Part shown: positions 1-10,600 of the stretch, in pieces | Layout: the number at the start of each line of letters is the position of its first letter | Numbering within the stretch: position 1 is the stretch's first letter | Source: Porites lobata | Taxonomy: Eukaryota > Cnidaria > Anthozoa > Scleractinia > Poritidae | Reading direction: 5' to 3' | Assembly (NCBI GenBank): GCA_942486035.1 | Contig: CALNXK010000039.1 | Span: 3,271,001 to 3,335,000, forward strand | Length of the DNA stretch: 64,000 bases | Notes under the pieces: generated by a model | The model's input: only the letters and a program-made list of their open reading frames with translations | Database searches by the model: none | What the model was told of the DNA's origin: nothing | Position numbers and translations under genes: made by a program

Positions 1-86
1 AAGACAGCTGCTAACACACCGAATACTACAAGTCATCGTTAAAGCACTCTTTTCAGTTATCCCTGGATAAATCTTTAGAAGAGGTC
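1..86 (+). other. 5' flank or 5' UTR of the MAM-trypsin gene
   Basis: Non-coding sequence up to the first ATG at 87. A pyrimidine-rich stretch ending in CAG at 56 could be a splice acceptor, so part of this may be a 5' UTR exon or the tail of an upstream intron. The window edge prevents a decision, and no convincing TATA box is visible. Confidence 0.4.
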
Positions 87-1121
87 ATGGCAATCTCCCT
101 TCTCTTTGGTTTTCTTATTTTTTACTTCGCAGCTATTTCTACTGCCACTGCAGGTAAATTTTTCTTTCATTCATTCTTTCTTTCTTTCATTCAGTACCAA
201 AAACTTTGTGCTTGTACAACCATGTACAAGTGGAAAGTGTCCCCTTAGGGACGGTCATTATGAAACTTGAGAAAAATATCCAGCTTTAATATCAAAAACA
301 CACACACAAAATAAGTACTAATTCAGGTTAGAATGCTTTTAGAAAGACCGGTCAAATTGTAAACACATAAACTAGACTCTTCCTCTGCCGGAGAGTTGAT
401 CTTGGTTGGAAGTGTGACGCTCGAACAAGATCAGCAAGTTTTTTGATTTCTGTTAAGTTTCTCATAGCTTACAAGTATTCAGTTTTTAGCCTTCTGATTC
501 CAAAGTTAGGTTATCTTAGGCCTTTGTGTATCCAGGAACCCTGTTGGGGATTATGCCGCGAGCGAAGCAATCTTAAGGTCTTTGAGGGATAAAAAGAGCC
601 AATTATGCGACACGTGAACGGGATTTTTCTAAAAAAGCAAAACAAATAAAACTGAAAATACAGGTCAAACCTTTATTATTTTCTATTATTCATTGTTGGC
701 AAACTATGGATTTTGTTTGCAGCTGTTTAAGTCGCGAAGGGCCCCTGTTTACTGTGCGATTTCTTACTGGGGTCAGATGACTAGTGTTATACTTTACGTT
801 GCTTATGCATTATATCATTGCACGTTTTCGGTGAAAACGGTTGTAAAAATACAATTGCAAAGTAAAATCCCAAAAGAAAAGTATTTTACAGGGCATTTTT
901 GAGAGAACAAATGTATTGTCTTTTCACTGATGTGGAAAAACGATAAGAATCAAAATCATATTTAGCTTCTCTATTCACAACTCTCGCACAAAGCTTTCAG
1001 AAATTCCTTCTTCGTTAACTAGGCCTTTTTTCAAGATGGACACACTCTTTGTTATGTTATTTCAATTTTCTTAATACTTCCTTAAGAATGACAAAAACAG
1101 CAATGCAAAAATAATCAAACA

Positions 1122-1162
<41 letters not shown>

Positions 1163-4100
1163 CATCGCCAATAAGTAGTTGTACCTTGCCTAAGATCTTG
1201 ACTTTGGATGTTGGGTGCATTTTCGTCTTCATTGTTTCAGTAAAGCTACGTGCAAACGGACGCAACAACTTCCAAAAATGTTGGGAGTTGCTGGCCAACA
1301 ATGTTACGTCCGTTTGCACGGGGCTAAAAGTATGACCGGTTTCAAACTTTGCGCAACAGCACACAACAACATGCAACAGAGTCTGCAAACGGACGCAACA
1401 TGTAACATCCAACTGTACGAATTGACTTTTCTTAATTTAACAATGATGTCAATAAAAACACAAAGCGGTTACTAGCAAACGAGTTTTATTTAACTCCCTC
1501 TTCTAGGCTATGCTTGTTACCAACCATAAACAAGGAAACAATCGTCCTAAGTGTGCAGGTTGCCGAGCTTAAGCTAGGAAACAAACTTTCTGGTTCAATA
1601 ACACACTTAATTCTTGATAGAGCTTTGTGTCATGTTGTTCTAGGGTAATGAACCTTCTCCATCCCAAATGAAATTGCTCACTCAAGCTTATGACCACTAC
1701 TATATCCCAACATAGCAAAATACTACAGACAGCCTTGTCCTTTCCCGTGTGGTATTTCTACCCGAGTTGGAATCTACCCGGTTAGAACTGATAACTATAA
1801 ATGGTATAGAATCATAAATTATTCATCAATGAATGAATTAATAAGAGCAAAATGAATGAAACTTGATTTAATCAGGGTCAAATAGTCAGGACTTGGAAAG
1901 CACTACATCACTACGCAAAATCTACAATGACAAAAACCGCCACCTGGTTAGTTCATTTGGATAAGGGCCGGTGTGCTGAGCAGGAGGCCGCTGGTTCAAA
2001 CACCGGCCTGAACAATACTCAGGGCCTTTTAAAACTTGAAGAAAAAGTGCTGCCTTTGTAAAAACATCTACAAACGGTTAGACTTTCTAGTCTTCTTTGG
2101 ATAAGGACGATAAATCGTAGGTTACGTTTCACAACCTTTACACATTCTAATTCTGTGGGACGTTAAAGAACCCACACAGTATTCGCTAAGATTGGGGGAC
2201 TTAGTCCCCAGTGTGATGTGGAGCAGAAATTGGCGCCAAGCGCTGTTGCGGTGACCCTGTCAAGAATTGGCGAACGTAATTAAGTCAAATTAAATTAAAA
2301 CTGATATTGATTATTAAAAGCTATAACTCCTGTCCTCTTAATCTACAATTCGGCCAAAAGGGTTTGCAACACCTTCCTTTTCCCTCCTCTTTTTGGTGAG
2401 GAATTTGCGAGTGACCGACAATTCCAATTGTAAATATGGCTTTGCTTGGGTTTCCCCCTCCACCCCCGAACAAAGCTGAAGTCCATGCATTTTGAAACAT
2501 TTTTCAAACCTTTTTGACCCGTAACACCCAACACTGTCTAGGAGGGGGAGGCGGATTGGTAGAAAAATGCATAGATCATATGTAAATGACTAAGCGTCCC
2601 AAACGTTTTAACCAGGATGGTAGTGAGACTTCGAGCCTGCTTTACACTAAGCGTCGTGTTGATAAATCATTATTGAAGAACTACTTGTAGCACGCCCCAA
2701 AGGCCCTAAGCGAGAGTGCCTTCCACCGCATAAACGGGAAAGATGATCCAAACAACGCACCAGAATTGTCCATGATTAGCTTGCGCTTGGAATTGGTTTG
2801 GGGGAAAAATTTTGACCCAGTTTACAGCACAACCAATAAAAGAAGCGATGGAGTCCCAAAACAGTAATCCAGTAGGACTGAAGTGGAAGAACAAGAGACA
2901 TTTTGTTCTTCAGTGATGTGTCAACTCCAAAAAAGCAATTTTGGAACAAGGATAATTAGGTGCTAATCCAGTGAACAACTTTTAAGCCACTACCCCTTGT
3001 GCATTGTGAATAAACGAAATCTGTAGGTTTAGTTCGTTGATTCGGGGAATATTCTACAGGGAATCGATTTATATAATCACTCCAACAGAAGCTTTGCTAA
3101 AGACGTATAAATAAATAAATAAACAAACAAACAAACAAATAAATAAATAAGTGTTTATTTGCAGCGTCAGGCACTTGTGACTTTGAAGGAGGTCTGTGCG
3201 GATATGAGCATGATCCGAACGCTGAGTTTCAATGGAGCAACAACACTGGGTCTACCAATAGCCCGTTCACTGGACCCTCGGGAGATCATTCAACAGGAAC
3301 AGGTCAACTGTAAATCAACATGCCCACTTTTTGTAGTGCATATAAAAGCTCAAAATGAAACTGGCTTCAGAAATACAGGCAAAATGATATGCCAATCCAC
3401 ACGTTATGCCTGGAATTTCAGGGAAACATGTTTGTTCATACATAGGATTCTAACCATGTAATAAAGGTAATTCAAGACAGTCTTCGATTCATTGTCAGTA
3501 AAACTTGGATTCCGGATTCCCTTAAATATAGAACATATATATAACAAGCGCAGCCTTTTTGCACCAAAGAAGACCTTCCCGAATGCGTGACGAATCCAGT
3601 AAATGTCATGGAGTTTACGTTTTGTGAATTTTTTTCTCTGCCATTTAACTCTCGAGTACTTATGTTAAATTAATAAACTACTAAATTTTATAAAATAAAC
3701 CATATTCTTCGGGTTATTCGTTAATTTTAATTAATTTTAACCTTTTCAATATTAACAAAAGTTGGCTTTTTATCTTTTTTCCAAACAGGATCGTATATGT
3801 ACATCGAGACATCTTACCCGCGCTTAAACCGAGAAGCTGCGCGCTTAATTAGTCCCGAGATCTCCAATGCTGACGGAAACTGTCTAAGTTTCTACTTTCA
3901 CATGCATGGCCACAATATCCGGCAGCTTTCAGTATATTCACAGACCCATAGCGGTTCTAGAACTCTTCTTTGGCGCAAGCAAGGGAGGCTGGGAAATGAC
4001 TGGCATTTTGGTTCTGTCTCATTAAACATACCCAACGATTCAACCATAAAGGTGATGTATCTATACCGAAAATGAAAATCGAGCATTTTTAAGCCGTTGC

Positions 4101-5447
4101 TCAAGTGGTCTTTTTCACTCGTGCACAGCATTTTGGGGGAAACACACAATAAAGATTCGCATGGTACGGAGGTCTCAATGTCTATCAAGCTGCGAAAAAA
4201 GGCGGACGAAATTTACAAATAGATTGCAGGTTAGCCTGTTCCAGACGCTGAGTTAGGGGACGGCGCAGAGAGAAGTGAGGCGAAAAGCAGCGAGGCGGGG
4301 GTGGGGGGGGTTTGCTTTTTTATTAGTTTCGTGCCACACTTGCATGGAATTGGCTAAGTCGAGTGAATATCATGATATTTAAATGAACAGGTCAGAACAT
4401 GGCGGTGAAAAAAGCAATGGTACACAGAAGAAGATCTCTCAAAATCTACTCATTAAAATTTTGTGATCTTTGGCAGAATTTCTACTTTTATCGCATTTTA
4501 AATAATGAGAACTTTCAAATGGAAGTTGAACAGACGAATTTTGTAACACATTTAATAATTACAGTACAATTATATTATTGGTTATCTAATAACCCGTCTG
4601 TTAAAATTTGGTCAAATAAGTTTCAAATGACAGTAAGCTGTGTGCAAGTTTATAGGAAAATCTTATGAGCGAATTTTACGTAAGCTGAGGAAAAGTGAAA
4701 TTTTAAGGTTGCATTTAATCGTTTGTATTGCCATGGAAACCACGAAAACGTCAAATTTTACCTGTCAATCATAATCTTTCATCAGTAAATTTTTCACCTG
4801 CCAAGTTTCAGCTTCTGAGCTGAAACCTTTCTCTTGCCGTGATTTGGCAAATGACATATACTCACAAACTGCCAAAACAGTGTTCAGCCACCTTAAAGGG
4901 GAGTATTATCTGTACAAACGCATGCTCTGAGACTCTGTTTCCACTAAGATTTCTATCGTGTGATTTATGATGAGCATTACCAGGAAAGGGAATAAGGTCT
5001 TTGGGTAATGGTTTGAACCTAGAGGCCCATGTCATAAGTAGGTGAAAAGAGATCCTCCAAGTAATAGTATTACTGAATAGGACAATCTGCGCGGTAGTCA
5101 TCTTCAGATTCAAAGAAACTTGATGACTACCGCATTGGTCGTGGAAACGTCAGTCACTGTCAACAACGCTCCTAATCAGCACTTAACTACTTATTCGAAA
5201 GAAGATATCCCACCTACTTATGACACTTGTCATGGCTGATTAAAAGGGTAGGACTGAAGCTGCCAGATCATCAATTGAAAGGTTTTGACATACTTCGATA
5301 CCTGAACATGGTATTTATAGCGCAATTTATCTCTTTCACAATAAAGGTTGAGAGTATCTTCTGTTTATTTGAATATCGAGAGTTCCTTGGCTTTGGTTAA
5401 GCCACAAAAATTTAATAATGGGGCAACAAAAAAATATAAAAGGAATA

Positions 5448-5505
<58 letters not shown>

Positions 5506-7447
5506 GCATTCATTTCTCCCCCACGGACGTCTGCTAAACGTCCGTGGGGGAGAAATGAATGCGTGACAAACGAACCCCAAAGGACGTCTGCGGGGAGGCT
5601 AACCTATGACTGGCAACCTTGAAACTTCCACCAATTAATGTGTTGTTGAACACACAGGTCGTGTTTGAGGGATTGGCTGGCACGGGCTATATGGGCGATA
5701 TAGCCCTTGATGACGTGATGGTGTTCAAGAATAGCAATTGTAGCTTAAACCCAAGTTCAGCACAGCCAAGCTCACCACAACCAACACCCATTCCCACGCC
5801 TCCAAGTAAGTTGCATTGCTGACTAAAGTTCTTTTCAGTCTGCTCGATATAACGTAACAGTCACGTGAAGTTTCAATCGATACGCACCCTATCCATTAAC
5901 TTCAATTCTCTACGTTTCCTGCATAAAGTTCAACGTTTTGAAAAATTTCTAATTAATACCTTACACGAACCGCTACACGCCTTACAATACATAACTCAGT
6001 CAACCTAGGAGACTTAAACGAAACCCAGCTAAAGTACTAGTCAAACCCCGCTTAATACGGACACCTGATTATTACAGACAGTTTCATTTGTCCTTGAGGG
6101 AAGAAAGCCCGTACATTTTGCCTACATTTAACCCGCTTAATATGGACACCCCGTTAATACGGACACTTTCCATGACCCCTACAGTGTCCGTATTAATAAG
6201 GTTTGACTGAAAGAAAGAAAGAAGATTTGAACCTGATGCTACTCAGCGAAAGAACCTTAAAAGGGCCTTGTTTAAACGTCGCATTTCGCATGCGCCGAAT
6301 CTAATGCAAATGAGCAAGAACAATAGATTTTCCTCAACAGCAATATGTTTGAACCGGATCTTAGTTCTGCTCATGTGATGACTTGATTACGTTTCTTTCT
6401 ATATCTAGCTGTTCACTCTTGTGGATTCAAACCCCATACTCGAATTGTGGGCGGCACCGTGGCCATTCCAAACTCTTGGCCGTGGCAGGCAATGCTCATG
6501 TACCAGAAGAGCAAAGGGGAATGGAAGCAGTTTTGCGGAGGATCCCTGGTAACCCTAGAATGGGTGTTGACCGCTGCCCACTGCGTAGTTGATATCAGAG
6601 AAGAAGATTACGGTACTCATATGGTCAGGTAGTAAAATTTCAAAACGTTTCTCAACAGAGAATCCTTGAAAATAAACTCTGACTTTCACGCATTGTTAAA
6701 ATTTTGATTCGATCCACTGCCACTTAGTTATTGCCTTCAGATGTCAAAGAGACCCCTTGGGAGTATCTCCAACGCCACTTTCAAATACAATATGATAATG
6801 GAATTTAACTTTTCAGATAGTAACCGGACTCGAAACAAATGTTGATTATAGGATCTATTTCTCTTTTTCAAAGGATGGGTGCGCATTATAAAAATACCAC
6901 ACTTTTGATTGGCTCTGAGCAAGACTTTGGAATAAAAAAGATCTATTTCCATCAAGAATACAACAGCCTGGCCCGTTACAATTTTGACATTGCCCTTATT
7001 CGCTTGGACCGACCTGCCATTGTTCAAGACGGTGTAGGTCTGGTATGTCTTCCCGACGACAATATCAGCTTTCCCCCCGGATCTGAATTTTGGATAACCG
7101 GCTGGGGAACACTAAAACCAGGGGGACCATCACCAGACGAACTCCAGCAGGCCAAGGTCCCCTTGGTATCGAATCAAAATTGTACCAAGAATGGCTCGTA
7201 TGCAGCACACCAGATTACCCCCGAAATGCTATGCGCAGGGTTTCCAGAGGGAGGCATAGATGCTTGCCAGGGTGACTCAGGTGGACCACTAGTGTGCGAG
7301 GATAACGGCAAATGGTATCTTGTGGGAGATACTAGCTGGGGCAAGAGCTGTGCTGAGCCAAACTATTATGGGATTTACGCCAGACTGGCGCTTCTTAAGG
7401 ATTGGGTCTTCCATGTGATGGCCCATCCGGATAGTTATTCTCAGTGA
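87..7447 (+). CDS. Secreted MAM-domain trypsin-like serine protease, six exons
   Basis: Exons by frame and splice signals: 87-153, 3165-3302, 3789-4051, 5658-5805, 6409-6628, 6874-7447, totalling 1410 nt (469 residues plus stop); phases match at every junction. Residues 1-22 form a hydrophobic signal peptide. A MAM domain spans about 27-184, starting CDFEGGLCGY and carrying the expected cysteines C27, C34, C100 and C184. A Pro/Ser/Thr linker (185-209) precedes an S1 peptidase with activation site RIVGG (217-221), His263 in TAAHC, Asp317 in DIAL and Ser414 in GDSGGP. Asp408, Gly435 and Gly445 predict cleavage after Lys/Arg. C210 and C337 can tether the propeptide. It is probably an extracellular zymogen; MAM likely mediates adhesion or oligomerisation. 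Oddities: the cysteine normally preceding WITGWG is Phe351, leaving C420 without its usual partner, and exon 2 uses a weak GTCAAC donor. Substrate unknown. Confidence 0.92.
1122..1160. repeat. (AAT)n microsatellite
   Basis: About 13 uninterrupted AAT units in intron 1. The same motif recurs at 5449-5503 and 49443-49499, so this is a favoured microsatellite in this genome. Confidence 0.95.
1249..1406. repeat. Fold-back repeat with three copies of a CAAACGGACG motif
   Basis: CGTGCAAACGGACG at 1249-1262 has an exact inverted copy at 1307-1320, enclosing a second smaller inverted pair (AATGTTGGG / CCAACA). A third, direct copy of the CAAACGGACGCAAC core lies near 1386-1399. This is consistent with a MITE-like dispersed element. 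No transposase is encoded and the full element boundaries are uncertain. Confidence 0.6.
1945..2280 (+). mobile_element. tRNA-derived SINE-like element
   Basis: A B-box-like GGTTCAAACAC sits at 1993-2003, about 40 bp after a degenerate A-box-like segment, as in a tRNA-derived Pol III promoter. The following body, including the TGGGACGTTAAAGAACCCAC segment near 2157-2176, I recognise as a dispersed repeat common in cnidarian genomes. An AT-rich tail follows. The family name is not assigned and the ends are approximate. Confidence 0.6.
3105..3151. repeat. AAAT/AAAC tetranucleotide tract
   Basis: Alternating ATAA and ACAA units end about 13 bp before the exon 2 acceptor, so length variation here could alter the distance from branch point to acceptor. 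Confidence 0.85.
4229..4320. repeat. Dispersed-repeat fragment with G tract
   Basis: A segment beginning AGCCTGTTCCAGACGC and running through GCG-rich motifs into a G run matches, from memory, the start of a common coral dispersed repeat. Only one end is recognisable, so it may be a truncated copy. It lies in intron 3. Confidence 0.35.
5030..5225. repeat. Nested inverted-repeat element in intron 3
   Basis: Outer 15-bp arms at 5030-5044 and 5211-5225 (TGTCATAAGTAGGTG and its complement) enclose inner 12-bp arms at 5091-5102 and 5122-5133 (GCGGTAGTCATC and its complement). The internal motif CGTCAGTCACTGTCAACAAC at 5147-5166 is one I associate with a widespread cnidarian repeat. Likely a non-autonomous element. 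Confidence 0.5.
5449..5503. repeat. (AAT)n microsatellite
   Basis: About 18 AAT units directly next to a perfect 27-bp inverted repeat, within intron 3 and about 155 bp before exon 4. Confidence 0.95.
5504..5564. repeat. Perfect 27-bp inverted repeat (hairpin)
   Basis: Arms 5504-5530 and 5538-5564 are exact complements around a 7-nt loop (CTGCTAA). In the pre-mRNA they would form a very stable hairpin about 95 nt upstream of exon 4. The following GGACGTCTGCGGGGAGGCT segment echoes the loop-proximal sequence, suggesting the hairpin belongs to a larger dispersed repeat. Confidence 0.85.
6038..6209. mobile_element. MITE with TAGTCAAACC-type inverted ends, in intron 4
   Basis: The left end (6038-6065) and right end (6184-6209) are imperfect inverted repeats sharing AGTCAAACC and TTAATACGGACAC. 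Internal copies of the TTAATA(C/T)GGACAC motif occur at about 6138 and 6155. The size (about 170 bp), terminal repeats and absence of coding sequence fit a non-autonomous DNA transposon. The target duplication is not clear. Confidence 0.65.
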
Positions 7448-7620
7448 TATTTAGTATGGTGAAACACATGCGAAGACATACGTAGCTGACAGCATCAGTA
7501 CAGATCATTTAATTATAGTTAAGGACATCTAAGTAGCATACAATATTATGTGAGCAAGTTGACGCCTTTGACGTCAACTCCCTTTCAAACTGCAATAAAA
7601 CTTACGGAGTTGGAGATTTA
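7448..7620 (+). terminator. 3' UTR and polyadenylation signal of the MAM-trypsin gene
   Basis: An AATAAA hexamer at 7594-7599 lies about 150 nt after the TGA stop (7445-7447) and is followed by a T/G-containing stretch, as expected for mRNA 3' end formation. Confidence 0.65.
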
Positions 7621-10600
7621 AGTGAAATACTTTATTTGTCCCGCGTTAGCTGATATTTAATCAGCAACGACTGATGGTTTGTTTGTATTATACATATATA
7701 ACTGTTGATCCAAGTCAAACACGTTTACCTTCTTTGCCTTACCTTGCTAAGAGGTGATCTAAACACAGATAAATTAATCATGTACCACGTATGTCAGTGT
7801 TTCTCGACATGCGGTAATCGCAAAAGAAGAGGCCGATGGAAAAATTGGGAAACAGTAAAAACCAGCCATGATGAAACTAATTGAATTACAAATCTCTTTT
7901 CTTCACACTACATTTCGAACGTCACCGGAATCTTGAGGTCACAGGAGAATTGGTTTAGGTTACCCACCAAATGGAAATTTATATGGTTCGTGCCATTGCA
8001 AACATCATTTGAGGCAATGAATTTTATTCTTGTACTTTCAGTCTTTCCAGCTTATTTGAAAATACTTTATAGCGAATCCTTCTCCTACAAGGCCAACTGC
8101 AATTGACTACTTTTTTTTTACGAAGTTTGCAACCGAACGATTTGTGTAAATAGAAAGTAGTCCAACCAAGCCATTTAACTTATTTCTTTATTCCCAATGT
8201 GCTGTTAGCAGAATTATACAATTATAGTTTACTAAAGCAAGTCCCCACTACCAGAAAGTTGATGGTATGTTCAGTAAGTTTCACTTGGGAACTTTAATAT
8301 GGAAAGAAAGTCAACTGAAGAGTTTTATCTTGAGGCTATTAGAATCAGTAGGCTCCGGTTAGCGACTGTAATGTCTGCTTTCGTGTACACAACAAAAAAA
8401 TTAAAGAAAATATAAAGGTAAACGTCGGTCGGATGAAGGTATTGACTCACTGAGAAGCTCCATTAATACCAGAGAAACCTGTCTCCGTACTGATAATGGG
8501 TGAGTTCGATTGGTTTTAATCCAGAATAACAATACAAAGAGACACCGTAAAATTCCGAAAATAAGCCCCTCCATGTCCACTTGTAGGTTGGCCTACTTAC
8601 GTTGCATATATCTAGAATTTGTATGCCAGCCAGATTTTAATGCGCGGTTATATAAAGAGATAAACAGAGTTAATTCCTTTTAATCATATTTCGGATTACA
8701 GTCAATCCAACGTGCTATCATAAAATATACTTTAGCTTGAATTTTACACACGAACATGCCGGCAACACAAAGAAAGTAACGTTTCAAGTTAAAACCGCGT
8801 CAACTGGAACTTTTCTATATTAGAACGCAATGGACGTGATGGCTTGATTTACGACCGCAATTCATATGAGACATGATTTGTAGAGAGCGCTAAAAGCACA
8901 ACTAAACAAAGATAGATAAACTTGGCTATGAAAGCATACGCTTTTATCATATAGATAGAAAAACAACGCGTATCGACAGAAATACAATCGCGTCAAACAA
9001 GTAAGTATTTGTACCTGATAGAAAAAAATTTTGAGTCGAGCAGTCTTCGCAGGTTTTCCTTGGCAATGTTGGCAAATCATGCTAATGTCGCGTAATTATG
9101 CCTCTTAATTCAAGTAGCAGATCACAATAAAAAAAGAAAGAAGAAGGCCAGAAAAATGAGTGAATTCTACATTGCGAAAAGCACTGACAAAAATTGCATG
9201 CATTAATGAAGAAAAGTTGAAATTAGTGTAAAGAGCTTTACAGCACGTAAGTGGCATGGGGGTTATTAAGTCACAGTTTACATATTTTAACCATAGGGGC
9301 GCGGATATTTTAAGGTTTCTTAAGCAACCAGTCTGGGAGCAAAGTTATAATTCAAGTTTTTTTTATATAATATTACTATAAAAATGATTCTTCTGCTGAG
9401 GTAAAAAGTCCACACGCTGAAACGTATGGCAAACAGCATGGCTTGCCATGTGGATGTAATAAAAACAATAATAATGAAACATAAAAAAGGTAATTATAAT
9501 AAGTTAAAAGAGGATAACTTTGAAATGCAAAAATAGACCAACAAACAATAAGCACTACAACGGAAGCCATTGTTCAATATTTATAAAGTGCATGTGTGTA
9601 CTATAAAAGGTTAGGTTACATCCAGACGTCTGTGAGAAAGAAACAAATCAACGCATCTGACTCAAGGATTTCTCTTACTGCTTAAAAACATATGAAGATA
9701 TTAACTCTTCCGCAGTTTAAAAGCAAGTTCTCTTAAACATCTGTTTTAATTTACGAGGACGCAAGTAAGAGAACCGAATGGTAATATTAATAACCTCACA
9801 CTGAGTTGCGGCGTGCTTAGCTTAGACAGCTGTGAATACCTTTGTCCAAGAAAATTCCAATAGACCTCATAAACCTTGCACTTTTATATCCAAAGCAAGG
9901 TAACTGAAATGGGCTTAAGCAAGTACCGTTCGTTTTCTTGCAGAATACCCATGGTAAACCGACACATAGGCCATAAATCTATGACTTATTTCCTACTGGA
10001 AAAAAAAAGAGGGAATTCAATTATAGCAAAGGCAACTCGAATCTTCGTTTTGTATTCCTTCTACCGATGCGTGGTTCTTCTGTTAATCGATATATTCTGA
10101 GTACTTCTTCAAGTCTACTGTTCCATTCTTGCTGAAAAAGCTAACGTGAAGAAACGAGATAAACAAGGGACTTTAAAAGAAAAAGGACAACCGGAAACAG
10201 CCTAATGATTTAAGAAAAATCGAGCCTTTCTCTGCAGAAGACGAAGTTTGAGTTGGCTGGTGACGAAAACTGGAAACGTTTGCAGTTGAACGAGGAAATT
10301 TGTAGGTTTGGTGCTCTGTTGCCGGTTTGATGAGTTGACTTTCGATAGTCTGCAAAGCGACTTTTCTAATTTTTTACTTTTTTGTGTGAGCTACAGACTG
10401 ACTTGTGAATGGTGTTTCTTAAAGAACGCGGACGCTGGTATGCATGTTTCTCGGTATCTGACCGAATACATAACAATCTAAATTGAGACAGAAAAACCCG
10501 GTATTTTGTTCTTTTATTATTTACCGTCAGACAATAAAAAGCACCAGAATAGCTCAGCTTGTGATGATAAAGTCAAAGCTGGAAACTTAAAATTAAATCA

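Larger units (their letters stand above)
154..3164 (+). other. Intron 1 of the MAM-trypsin gene
   Basis: A 3.0-kb intron with donor GTAAAT after CAG at 153 and acceptor TTATTTGCAG ending at 3164. It holds TTTC/TTCA-rich low complexity near 160-195, an (AAT)n tract, a fold-back repeat, a tRNA-derived SINE and an AAAT/AAAC tract just before the acceptor. Short ORFs inside it show no recognisable domains. Confidence 0.8.

Noticed and set aside
6839..6873. Upstream ATG at 6839 as start of the 202-codon trypsin frame
   Set aside because: The bases before 6874 are the polypyrimidine tract and acceptor of intron 5; the catalytic domain continues from exon 5 in phase.
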